Below the pieces are notes generated by a model. The model worked only from the letters and a program-made list of their open reading frames with translations. It was not told the DNA's origin and made no database searches. Below are positions 10,064 through 15,817 of a stretch of DNA of 21,825 nucleotides, in pieces; the first letter of the stretch is position 1; each line of letters starts with the position of its first letter. Source of the DNA: a virus; IMG/VR virus record IMGVR_UViG_3300047375_001143, positions 1 to 21,825 of that record; one strand, given 5' to 3'. Position numbers and translations under genes: made by a program.

Positions 10064-11259
10064 TATACAGTTTTAGTAGTTTGAGATAATGAATTTTTTA
10101 ACCTTTGTTTATATCCAGGTACTTTTAAAGCAATAGTTTGAGCTACTAAGTTTGTTGGAGCTAAAGGAGTACCAGCAGGAACACCTATTTGATTTTGGAT
10201 AGATTTTGTTAAAGTAGATAAATCATCCAAAACATCAGTTAATAGTGAAACTAATTCATTACCTAAAACTACAGGTTGTGATTCTTTAGTTCCTCCTAAA
10301 TATACTCTATTAGATTGAAATACTGTATCTCCAATAGTGTCAGTATAAATACCTTCTATAGCATTTAAATTAATACTTTTTTGAGAAGATAACATTATAT
10401 GATCTTGAGTAGAATTAAATAATAATCTACCAGAGTTTAGTATTACTTGTGCTCCAGAATATTCTTTAGGTTCTACAGGTTTATTATTAACATAAGATAA
10501 ATAATCGTTTTGAGAAGATACTTCAATAGGAATTTTTTGTGTTGAAGTAAAATATATAGAAGATAAATCTCTATTTATATCTTCTTCAGTTGTACTTTGG
10601 GCTGGGCCTGATAATTCGGGGTTTTGACCATTTCTAACTATTAAGATTGGATCACCCGCTTGTCCTACAGTTGACCAAGTATTTAAATTAGGGAATGTAG
10701 ACCCAAATCTAATACTTTGACCCCATCTACCTTCGTAGATTATATCACCCTCAAAAGGGTATAAAGGATATATGTTAGATTTCTCTTCAAAATAATTCCC
10801 AGGTTTAAATTCATTAGTATCCTGTTTTCCAGATTTATTAGAAGAACCTGCTTCAACATCAGCTATACTTTTATTTTGTGAATCTGGTTTTAGATTTTGG
10901 AATGGGTTTGGGGTTGGGTTAACATGAACATTATTCCAAATATTTAAAGTACTTAAGTAATAATATTTAATATTACCTGTATTAGAAGAATAATCTCCTG
11001 AGGGTGCTGTAAGTAAAAATACTACTTCATTAACTAATGGGTAAGTTTTAATATTAGAGAATAAAGGGGTAGCTTGTAGTTGGGTTTGGTTGGGGCGAGT
11101 AGCTAAAGGACTTAAAATTTCAGCAACAATTTCTCCATTAGATAAAGATGTGGATTGATCTATAGAGATAACCCTAGCTGGGAGGAATTGGGAGAATCCC
11201 TTTGATATTAAATCTCTTAAATCTCCAGTAGAAACATTACCAGTACCAAACCACCCCAT
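10063..11259 (-). CDS. Baseplate central spike protein, gp5/VgrG-like
   Basis: 398 aa. Residues about 25-85 (FLPARVISIDQSTSLSNGEI, then YPLVNEVVFLLTAPSGD) resemble the OB-fold that opens T4 gp5 and VgrG spikes. A central segment has EGDIIYEGRWGQSIRFGST, typical of these proteins in marine phages. Residues about 275-345 (ILNSGRLLFNSTQDHIMLSS, SINLNAIEGIYTDTIGD, then PVVLGNELVSLLTDVL) resemble the gp5/VgrG beta-helix end, including the VVLG-x-E motif. There is no lysozyme domain, unlike T4 gp5. Its neighbours (gp25, gp6) support a baseplate hub location. It overlaps genes on both sides by TAATG. Confidence 0.82.
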   Translation of the reverse strand: MGWFGTGNVSTGDLRDLISKGFSQFLPARVISIDQSTSLSNGEIVAEILSPLATRPNQTQLQATPLFSNIKTYPLVNEVVFLLTAPSGDYSSNTGNIKYYYLSTLNIWNNVHVNPTPNPFQNLKPDSQNKSIADVEAGSSNKSGKQDTNEFKPGNYFEEKSNIYPLYPFEGDIIYEGRWGQSIRFGSTFPNLNTWSTVGQAGDPILIVRNGQNPELSGPAQSTTEEDINRDLSSIYFTSTQKIPIEVSSQNDYLSYVNNKPVEPKEYSGAQVILNSGRLLFNSTQDHIMLSSQKSINLNAIEGIYTDTIGDTVFQSNRVYLGGTKESQPVVLGNELVSLLTDVLDDLSTLTKSIQNQIGVPAGTPLAPTNLVAQTIALKVPGYKQRLKNSLSQTTKTV

Positions 11260-11597
11260 TACTTATCGCCTTGTAATTTTTCCATTTCCTCAAGTAATTG
11301 AGCTTTTTCCTCATCACTAATACCCAAACCACCATCTTCATTAGATGAATTTAAAGCACGTTGTACTAACGTAGCCATTTTAATTAAGGCATCATCATTT
11401 TTAACACCAATCTCCATGTACTCTTTGATAAGGGGTACAATTAATGTAGCATCACCAATATCGGAAACCATGGGTTTTAATTCGGATATAAGCGCAGTTA
11501 CTTGTGCTTCGCGGCGCTTTTGGTTATTATAAATTTCCTCGAGTAAATCCGCGAATTTCTTTTTACCAAATATAGTTTTTTCAAATTGAGCACTCAT
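11259..11597 (-). CDS. Conserved phage protein, helical, start of baseplate operon
   Basis: 112 aa, predicted mostly helical, function not recognised. The N-terminus is basic (FEKTIFGKKKFADLLEEIYNN) and the C-terminus acidic (GISDEEKAQLLEEMEKLQG). It is the first gene after the sigma factor gene, separated by 31 nt that hold TATATTTATAACC, a possible late promoter box. Its stop is fused as TAATG to the spike-like gene. No Shine-Dalgarno precedes the ATG, which follows an A/T-only stretch (AATAATATAAAT). Confidence 0.8.
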   Translation of the reverse strand: MSAQFEKTIFGKKKFADLLEEIYNNQKRREAQVTALISELKPMVSDIGDATLIVPLIKEYMEIGVKNDDALIKMATLVQRALNSSNEDGGLGISDEEKAQLLEEMEKLQGDK

Positions 11598-11599
11598 AT

Positions 11600-11628
11600 T
11601 TATATTATTTATTGGTTATAAATATAGA
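11600..11628 (-). promoter_or_regulatory. Possible late promoter box (TATATTTATAACC)
   Basis: The 31-nt gap between the sigma factor stop and the next ATG contains TATATTTATAACC on the minus strand. Closely similar strings precede the genes starting at 9057 (AATATTTATAACC) and 14331 (TATATTTATACCC). There is no -33 TTTG at a suitable distance, so a short box read by the phage sigma factor, in the manner of T4 late promoters, is a hypothesis. An A/T-rich translation leader would look much the same. Confidence 0.3.
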
Positions 11629-12333
11629 CTATTCAAATTCTACATATCCATTATCTAAATAAAATATGTAGTTATTCTTAAATACACCGTATAAACGATT
11701 AGCTATTTTAGTAATTTTAGGGGTTTTAACATCAACCATTTCACGGATATAGATATAAAGTGCCTTTTTATTAAAAATATCTATATCTGAACGTTTTCTG
11801 AATAGTTCTAGTATAGCGTCAGCTACTTCAGCATCGTGTTTTTTAGGGAATAATTCAAATATATTTTCAGTAACATATTCTACGAATTGATCTATGTATT
11901 CTGAAAGAGGGTCTTCATTAGGATGATCATTTATATTGTAAGAATGATTATCATCTTTGTATAAATCCTCTACTGGGGCTTTCTCTATTCGTTTCTTGTA
12001 ATTTTTCTGGTTTGATAGAATCAAATATCGTTTTGCTATAGTTCCAAAGTAGGAATAAGCCTTAGCACCTTTAGATGGGTCAAATAAATGGATTTTTGAA
12101 AGTAAAAAAACAATTACTTCGTGTTGTAAATGTTCTATATCATCTACTTCAGTATAATAAAATTTAAAGGTATGTATTATATTTTCCGTTAATTTAAAAA
12201 ACGGATAATGGATACGAGAATCATAAATTCTACTTCTTTGTTTAGGATCAGAAATGCTATTGTAAAGCACAATAGCATCCTCTGTATCCTGAGTAAAATA
12301 ATTTTTACTTTTAGGTCTTCTTTTTCGGGGCAT
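11629..12333 (-). CDS. RNA polymerase sigma factor for late transcription, gp55-like
   Basis: 234 aa. Residues about 40-115 fit sigma-70 region 2: YPFFKLTENIIHTFKFYYT, a Glu/Asp-rich helix (EVDDIEHLQHEVIVFLLSKI), then HLFDPSKGAKAYSYFGTIAK and RYLILSNQKNYKKR. The F-D-x-x-K-G-x-K-A-x-S-Y-F-x-x-I-A-K-x-Y pattern is what T4 gp55 and its marine-phage relatives share. A highly acidic linker follows, and the C-terminus (VKTPKITKIANRLYGVFKNN) looks like a helix-turn-helix-type end. In T4, gp55 with gp33 and the sliding clamp directs transcription of virion genes. Its position immediately before the baseplate operon fits that role. The start overlaps the upstream membrane-protein gene by 23 nt. Confidence 0.85.
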   Translation of the reverse strand: MPRKRRPKSKNYFTQDTEDAIVLYNSISDPKQRSRIYDSRIHYPFFKLTENIIHTFKFYYTEVDDIEHLQHEVIVFLLSKIHLFDPSKGAKAYSYFGTIAKRYLILSNQKNYKKRIEKAPVEDLYKDDNHSYNINDHPNEDPLSEYIDQFVEYVTENIFELFPKKHDAEVADAILELFRKRSDIDIFNKKALYIYIREMVDVKTPKITKIANRLYGVFKNNYIFYLDNGYVEFE

Positions 12334-12616
12334 AATCTATATTGACTTCCTTTAGTTGGAATTCGTTTAAGATATCTTGTAACCCTTTAATTTGTTGGAA
12401 GAAAAAACCTACCTCATCATCAGATTTAAATGTGCCTTTAGCATCAATCTGCTTGAGTTTTGCATCCGAAACCTCTATTACTCGCGAAATTTTATCTAGG
12501 TAATCTAGGTAACCTGCGAGGATATCTTCTTGTTTTTCAAATTTACGAAGAAGGTTAAAGGTTGTATACCCTAGGGCAACAACCAAAATTGATAAAATAA
12601 CAATAGTAATAATCAT
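12311..12616 (-). CDS. Small membrane-anchored protein upstream of sigma factor
   Basis: 101 aa. Residues 1-23 (MIITIVILSILVVALGYTTF) form one transmembrane helix or uncleaved signal anchor. The rest is helical and charged, ends in PKKKT, and would probably face the cytoplasm. No domain is recognised. The start overlaps the HD-domain gene stop as ATGA and the end overlaps the sigma factor start by 23 nt, so all three genes are translationally linked. Confidence 0.8.
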   Translation of the reverse strand: MIITIVILSILVVALGYTTFNLLRKFEKQEDILAGYLDYLDKISRVIEVSDAKLKQIDAKGTFKSDDEVGFFFQQIKGLQDILNEFQLKEVNIDYAPKKKT

Positions 12617-13389
12617 AAATTATCTAATAAATTTTTTAAACCTTCACTTTTCATTGAACCCAAAGCCTTTTGCTGTTTGTTAGCACTCTTGGGTTTGTCG
12701 TTCAATGTAAAATTCTTTTTTTCAACAGGCACGGGATTTTGAAGTTTTGTTAACCATTCCCTTTCAAACTCAATACGTGCCGCCATTAAATCTGCTTGGT
12801 GGAGAATAAATGGTAGAGAGGTACGTGGTTTTTGTTCTGGCATATATGATTTAAGATATTTCTCATTAGCGGCATCGTATAAACCATCGTGAGTTTGAAT
12901 AGCTACCATCTCATTAAAAGTATACCTAATACCATGAGATTGAAGCATGTATAACCCTCTATCTGGGACTGAGGCAAAAGGGACTTTAGTGTTGAATTTA
13001 TAATCTTCACCTAGTTTATCTCTTCTCCATTTATCATCCTGAGGGATATATGAATCTTGTTCTTCATCTCCCATTTTACCTAGATCATGGTTTATAGCAG
13101 AGAATACAAGCTCTTCAATAGTAAAAGTAGACATATCTGCTCCTTCTTCTTCCCATAGCTGAGATTGTTTAAGGGCACAACGTACTACACGATTTACATG
13201 CTCAATATATCCACCTGGGAAGGCATTATGGTATTCTTTTTTATGAGCAGCAGGCATTAACATTAAACGATCTTGATACTTGTTATAAAAATCAAGCATA
13301 GCCTGCTTCCTCTCCCCAGTAATATAGGAATGGATATACCCAGTAAATATATCCCACTCGTGTTGGATTTGTTCTGCTGTTAATTTCAT
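12613..13389 (-). CDS. HD-domain metal-dependent phosphohydrolase
   Basis: 258 aa from the ATG at 13389. This start is preferred to the upstream one at 13440 because it follows the previous stop (13391) and has GGAAGATAAG just ahead of it. The HD pattern is visible: NAFPGGYIEHVNRVVR (His near residue 64), AINHDLGKMG (His-Asp near 101-102), IQTHDGLYDAANEKYL (His near 167) and LPFILHQADLMAARIEFER (final His and Asp near 197-200). These side chains would bind one or two metal ions and hydrolyse a nucleotide or other phosphoester; the substrate cannot be told. The C-terminal 40 residues are basic and probably disordered. Location between unknown late genes and the sigma factor is odd for a nucleotide-pool enzyme. 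Confidence 0.85.
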   Translation of the reverse strand: MKLTAEQIQHEWDIFTGYIHSYITGERKQAMLDFYNKYQDRLMLMPAAHKKEYHNAFPGGYIEHVNRVVRCALKQSQLWEEEGADMSTFTIEELVFSAINHDLGKMGDEEQDSYIPQDDKWRRDKLGEDYKFNTKVPFASVPDRGLYMLQSHGIRYTFNEMVAIQTHDGLYDAANEKYLKSYMPEQKPRTSLPFILHQADLMAARIEFEREWLTKLQNPVPVEKKNFTLNDKPKSANKQQKALGSMKSEGLKNLLDNL

Positions 13390-13390
13390 C

Positions 13391-13579
13391 TTATCTTCCG
13401 TAAACAGTTCCCATTCGCTCAACCATACTATTAAGATCACTTAATTCATCAGTAATAGATTCAAGAACATCATGGATATCTTGAACACTAGTACCTTGAC
13501 GTGTAGTCATAACTCTAAGGGTTTTAACTTTGCCGTCAATACGACCTAGTTTTTGTTGGAACAATTCTTTGTTTTTCAT
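13391..13579 (-). CDS. Small coiled-coil hypothetical protein
   Basis: 62 aa. It has a basic N-terminus (MKNKELFQQKLGRIDGKVK) and a helical second half with hydrophobics in heptads (VQDIHDVLESITDELSDLNSMVERM). It ends with a TAA at 13391-13393, leaving 1 nt before the HD-gene ATG. The start codon overlaps the stop of a possible 17-codon leader ORF as ATGA. No function is recognised. Confidence 0.7.
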   Translation of the reverse strand: MKNKELFQQKLGRIDGKVKTLRVMTTRQGTSVQDIHDVLESITDELSDLNSMVERMGTVYGR

Positions 13580-13629
13580 AATATATAATTTATTGTTTTC
13601 GTCTCGGGAGACGTTACGAGACGTTTCAT
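13576..13629 (-). CDS. Possible 17-codon leader peptide
   Basis: The ATG at 13629 follows a purine-only tract (GGGAGAGAGAGAGGGG directly abutting the ATG). It opens a short frame reading MKRLVTSPETKTINYIL with TGA, the stop overlapping the next gene's ATG as ATGA. The coding part contains CGTCTC-CC-GAGACG, a hairpin. Strong purine leader plus start/stop overlap suggest translation coupled to the 62-aa gene. At this length chance cannot be excluded. Confidence 0.35.
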   Translation of the reverse strand: MKRLVTSPETKTINYIL

Positions 13630-13630
13630 C

Positions 13631-13662
13631 CCCTCTCTCTCTCCCTCTCTTTCCTTTCCTCT
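13631..13662 (-). other. Homopurine/homopyrimidine tract
   Basis: About 30 consecutive purines on the minus strand (AGAGGAAAGG, then AGAGAGGGAGAGAGAGAGGG). They sit directly before the short leader ORF, in the gap between the 140-aa gene and the 62-aa gene. Could serve as an extended ribosome-binding region, or form triplex DNA; the sequence alone does not decide. Confidence 0.6.
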
Positions 13663-13687
13663 GTATCTCAAAAATAATAAGAAAAAT

Positions 13688-14110
13688 TTATGGGATCAAG
13701 TTATTTTTTAAAGAATCTTGAATTTTTTTGATATAGGCACATCTTTCATATTCTTCACGCTCTTCCCAAAACGAGATTGCCAAATCACATGCCGTTATAG
13801 TATATTGGTCTGAGAAAATTCTACATGCATCTTTACCTTGTTCTGAATTTAAATCGAAATCTTTAAGATAAGTCCAAGCTCTAGTATGAGTAACAAATTC
13901 ACCTGCATCACTATCAAAATTAATCTTTTCAGCTAATTCCGGCATCATTTCTATAAATTTATCCATTTTACCCTCTATAGTTTTTTGATTCCAAATAATT
14001 TTTTTAAACATACCTAGTTTAAAAGTTTGTGTTTTTTGGAAATCCATAAAAGGATCCACTTCCGGTTCCGGAAGAGAGAATGCACTGAATAATCTATCAG
14101 GATCTATCAT
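13688..14110 (-). CDS. Hypothetical phage protein with UVR-like C-terminal helix
   Basis: 140 aa, function unknown. The N-terminal third is acidic with Pro (LPEPEVDPFMDF), followed by a Lys-rich helix (FKLGMFKKIIWNQKTIEG). The last 30 residues (FWEEREEYERCAYIKKIQDS) resemble the E-x-Y-E-x-A-A-x-I-R-D-x-I helix of UvrB/UvrC-type UVR domains, which also appears as a short ending in unrelated phage proteins. The start overlaps the stop of the 74-aa gene as ATGA. Confidence 0.78.
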   Translation of the reverse strand: MIDPDRLFSAFSLPEPEVDPFMDFQKTQTFKLGMFKKIIWNQKTIEGKMDKFIEMMPELAEKINFDSDAGEFVTHTRAWTYLKDFDLNSEQGKDACRIFSDQYTITACDLAISFWEEREEYERCAYIKKIQDSLKNNLIP

Positions 14111-14331
14111 ATCTCAGTCTCAATATCTATTTTTCCATTTTTCCATATGGTCATTTTGGTTTTATACCAATCATCGGAATATGTGAATTCAATTCTACCT
14201 TTTAGCAATTTTACTACATCTAACCCATATTCGCTCATCCAATCATAAACTTCTTGTTTTGTTAAAGTTTTTTCTAAGTAATATAAATGGGCGATTGTAG
14301 CATACTCTTTAATTTGCTGTTGTGTTTTCAC
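14107..14331 (-). CDS. Hypothetical protein, GTG start
   Basis: 74 aa, starting at a GTG (14331) preceded by TATATTTATACCC. There is no in-frame ATG nearby that keeps the N-terminus MKTQQQIKEYATIAHLYYLE. The first half looks helical; the second half is beta-like with aromatic residues (FTYSDDWYKTKMTIWKNGKI). The product is unrecognised. It is joined to the following gene by an ATGA overlap. The 113 nt upstream hold one arm of an inverted repeat and no visible gene. Confidence 0.65.
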   Translation of the reverse strand: MKTQQQIKEYATIAHLYYLEKTLTKQEVYDWMSEYGLDVVKLLKGRIEFTYSDDWYKTKMTIWKNGKIDIETEI

Positions 14332-14411
14332 GGGTATAAATATATAAAATTTTTAAATCGCTACCTGCTGTAGTTGTATAATAATATTGCATAATATCGC
14401 GTAAAATATGG

Positions 14412-14433
14412 AAATAAATGGGGAGTTCTTGAC
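14412..14433. repeat. Inverted repeat, downstream arm
   Basis: On the plus strand this arm reads AAATAAATGGGGAGTTCT then TGAC. It is the reverse complement, apart from two single-base indels, of the arm at 14770-14791. The two arms bracket the 101-aa membrane-protein gene. Confidence 0.6.
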
Positions 14434-14444
14434 GGGTTATTTAA

Positions 14445-14750
14445 TTAGTATTGACGAGATTGTGTTCTCTTAATATCAAAATCAGAATAGATTTTACTTT
14501 CTAGTTTATCGACTCTAGAGTCGGCATGTCGAACAACATTCTGTTCAACAGTATTAATTCGAGAATGTAATTCATCTCGAATCCTATCATTATCTCTGTA
14601 GATATCAGCAAGTACTTTTTCAGTACTGCTTACGTAATTGTCAAAATCTCTTTTTAAAGTTTTGAACGCCATATAATTCACAGACGTAATCGCAATCATA
14701 GCTAATGCTATAACAGCAAGTACACCTAAAATAAATGATGTTATTTCCAT
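14445..14750 (-). CDS. Small membrane-anchored coiled-coil protein
   Basis: 101 aa. Residues about 5-27 (SFILGVLAVIALAMIAITSV) are a single transmembrane segment. The remainder is a long charged helix (VLADIYRDNDRIRDELHSRI, then NTVEQNVVRHADSRVDKLES) with coiled-coil character. The topology resembles that of the 101-aa membrane protein before the sigma factor, though the sequences are not alike. It is a stand-alone gene bracketed by a 21-22-nt inverted repeat and lies downstream of the RNA-cassette terminator, so it probably has its own promoter. Confidence 0.78.
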   Translation of the reverse strand: MEITSFILGVLAVIALAMIAITSVNYMAFKTLKRDFDNYVSSTEKVLADIYRDNDRIRDELHSRINTVEQNVVRHADSRVDKLESKIYSDFDIKRTQSRQY

Positions 14751-14769
14751 AATTTTTAAGTTTTAATAT

Positions 14770-14791
14770 GTCAAAGAACTCCCCTTTATTT
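14770..14791. repeat. Inverted repeat, upstream arm
   Basis: On the minus strand this arm reads AAATAAAGGGGAGTTCT then TTGAC, ahead of the membrane-protein ATG. It matches the plus strand of 14412-14433 apart from two single-base indels. The TTTGAC within it also resembles a promoter upstream element, so it could double as a regulatory site. Confidence 0.6.
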
Positions 14792-14805
14792 AATAATATA
14801 AATAC

Positions 14806-14833
14806 AAAAAGAGGAATAGCCAAGCTACTCCTC
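14806..14833 (-). terminator. Intrinsic terminator of tRNA/ncRNA unit
   Basis: Minus strand GAGGAGTAGC-TTG-GCTATTCCTC forms a 10-pair stem (one G-U) with a 3-nt loop, followed at once by TTTTT. It closes the non-coding cassette and separates it from the membrane-protein gene. Confidence 0.85.
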
Positions 14834-14841
14834 TATAAAAT

Positions 14842-14871
14842 GAGGGCAGGTATTTGCAACTACCTACCCTC
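14842..14871 (-). other. Strong 11-pair hairpin before the terminator
   Basis: GAGGGTAGGTA and TACCTGCCCTC pair over 11 positions with one G-U, around an 8-nt loop (GTTGCAAA). It is followed by ATTTTATAG, so it could act as a first, weaker terminator or as a 3' stability element of the RNA. Confidence 0.65.
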
Positions 14872-15028
14872 GTAAATACACACCTTGAGTGCCCTGAGTC
14901 AAGCTCGGAAGGGAGGTGTGTTATATTTGAGGGGCTTCACCTTTATAGCGCGCTTCCAGCATCAAGGTCCCTACCTAAGCAATCCGTCGATTGTAATCTT
15001 AGGGTTTTACGTTTTACTCCCCTCTTAG

Positions 15029-15100
15029 TAGCGGATGGTGGATTCGAACCACCGGCCTCAAGGTTATGAGCCTTGCGAGCTACCACTGCTCTAATCCGCG
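15029..15100 (-). tRNA. tRNA-Met(CAU), initiator type
   Basis: A full 72-nt cloverleaf on the minus strand: acceptor CGCGGAT/ATCCGCT, D-arm GAGC-AGTGGTA-GCTC, anticodon arm CAAGG-CTCATAA-CCTTG, variable AGGCC, T-arm GGTGG-TTCGAAT-CCACC, discriminator A. Initiator features are the unpaired first acceptor position (C1 opposite U72, where bacterial fMet tRNAs have C1/A72), the A11-U24 pair, and an anticodon arm like chloroplast/cyanobacterial initiator tRNAs. The usual three G-C pairs of the anticodon stem are reduced to two plus A29-U41. CCA is not encoded. A promoter lies about 20 nt upstream and the structured RNA follows immediately. Confidence 0.93.
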
Positions 15101-15116
15101 TTAATTTCTAATACTA

Positions 15117-15148
15117 TAAATATACGAAAGATATTTTGATATTCCAAA
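15117..15148 (-). promoter_or_regulatory. Bacteroidota-type promoter for tRNA/ncRNA unit
   Basis: TTTG (15148-15145), 20-nt spacer, TATATTTA (15124-15117), with TTTCG just before the -7 box. Transcription would start just ahead of the tRNA 5' end at 15100. It has the same geometry as the three promoters at 17.3, 18.0 and 19.6 kb. Confidence 0.7.
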
Positions 15149-15167
15149 TGTTTTTTAATATTTTTTT

Positions 15168-15347
15168 CTAATCTAGTTTCTCAATTTCTTCTTCTAAGTC
15201 TCGAATAATTTTTTGTAGTTCTAGTGTTTCTTGTAGAACATCTCTCCTTTCAGGATTATCAGGGTGAAATTCCCAAAGAGCTTGAATACGTTCATACATA
15301 AAACTTAATTCGTTTATTAGATCTTCTTTTTTATTTATATCACTCAT
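15168..15347 (-). CDS. Small helical hypothetical protein
   Basis: 59 aa from the ATG at 15347 to TAG: it begins MSDINKKEDLINELSFMYER, has WEFHPDNPERRDV in the middle and ends in an acidic helix (LEEEIEKLD). It is all-helical and probably a coiled coil; no family recognised. It is the last gene before the tRNA promoter and uses a different leader (AATAAACACTAATTTAAAAA) from most of its upstream neighbours. Confidence 0.72.
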   Translation of the reverse strand: MSDINKKEDLINELSFMYERIQALWEFHPDNPERRDVLQETLELQKIIRDLEEEIEKLD

Positions 15348-15382
15348 TTTATTTCTGTTTTTAAATTAGTGTTTATTAGTAG

Positions 15383-15586
15383 TTATCCTGCATTAAAAGA
15401 AGCGAGTACTTCACCTACTTTCTGTTTACTTGTCGCTGTTCCTATTAATTCGCAAGTCATCTTACCTTTATTAAAGTATTTTTCACAAAATTCTATTGCT
15501 TTCTTTGGTGTTTTTTCAATTACTACTGCAGAATCATATTCATCATAGTCGTAATCATCAGTTCTTGTTACTAAGTAAATTTTCAT
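15383..15586 (-). CDS. Small hypothetical protein (MKIYLVTRTD)
   Basis: 67 aa: MKIYLVTRTDDYDYDEYDSA, then VVIEKTPKKAIEFCEKYF, ending VGEVLASFNAG. The beta-strand start, the acidic Tyr/Asp cluster and the following helix resemble short phage or host proteins of the 'MKIYLVTRxDxxxYDEYDxxVV' kind, often annotated only as hypothetical. The function is unknown. It starts with the repeated leader. Confidence 0.78.
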   Translation of the reverse strand: MKIYLVTRTDDYDYDEYDSAVVIEKTPKKAIEFCEKYFNKGKMTCELIGTATSKQKVGEVLASFNAG

Positions 15587-15610
15587 CTCTCTTTGGTGTT
15601 AAAGGTTTCT
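15584..15610 (-). promoter_or_regulatory. Repeated translation leader, copy
   Basis: Nearly full-length copy, reading CCTTTAACACC in place of CCTTTAAAACC. Its TAA ends the upstream zinc-ribbon gene (YRNL*). Confidence 0.75.
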
Positions 15611-15817
15611 ATACCCAACATAATCACAAGAAGGACAATGTATATTCTTCTTTGGTGGATTGGATGTTAATGTCATCATAGGTTGACTATCCATTAGTTC
15701 TTCACCACAATTTGGACAAGCGATTCCATTTGGTTGTGGTGTGTTTGCGTATAGAGATGCATTCCAAGCAGTAGCAGTTGTATTATGCTCATCTAATGAT
15801 TTAAGATTCTTTTTCAT
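15599..15817 (-). CDS. Small zinc-ribbon protein
   Basis: 72 aa with two Cys pairs, IACPNCGEEL (residues about 33-42) and IHCPSCDYVGYRNL at the C-terminus, the classic CPxC...CPxC knuckles of a zinc ribbon. The N-terminal 30 residues are polar and variable. Such proteins bind nucleic acid or act as protein adaptors; which applies here is not visible. The last residues (RNL*) are specified by the leader of the next gene. Confidence 0.8.
   Translation of the reverse strand: MKKNLKSLDEHNTTATAWNASLYANTPQPNGIACPNCGEELMDSQPMMTLTSNPPKKNIHCPSCDYVGYRNL

Larger units (their letters stand above)
14806..15027 (-). ncRNA. Candidate structured non-coding RNA downstream of tRNA
   Basis: About 220 nt with no plausible gene but dense complementary helices on the minus strand. 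An outer GAGGGG/CCCCTC stem (15024-15019 with 14934-14929) encloses two arms. The first is CCTAAG/CTTAGG (15003-14998, 14979-14974), carrying CAATC-GACG-GATTG; the second is ACCTT/AAGGT (14968-14964, 14943-14939). Next comes ACACACCT/AGGTGTGT (14921-14914, 14885-14878), enclosing GAG-CTTGA-CTC, whose loop can alternatively pair with TCAAG at 14888-14884. An 11-pair GAGGGTAGGTA hairpin (14871-14842) and the terminator hairpin follow. GTAAAAC occurs twice in tandem. I do not recognise the family: it lacks the tRNA-like ends expected of tmRNA. It probably shares the promoter of the tRNA gene. Confidence 0.65.

Noticed and set aside
13530-13721. Plus-strand open frame of 63 codons
   Set aside because: Its Ser/Leu/Pro-rich middle is just the complement of the polypurine tract.
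9061-14345. T4-type late promoter TATAAATA on the plus strand at several places
   Set aside because: In that orientation it would transcribe against all the genes; the minus-strand reading (TATTTATA) is the only one that could serve them.
14806-15027. tmRNA or a second tRNA in the structured region
   Set aside because: No tRNA-like acceptor/T-arm pair joins the ends, no T-loop consensus near the 3' end and no tag reading frame ending in Ala-Ala.
14854-15069. Plus-strand open frame of 71 codons
   Set aside because: Covers the tRNA and the structured RNA on the opposite strand; the ending 'VADGGFEPPASRL' is the well-known false translation across a tRNA T-arm.
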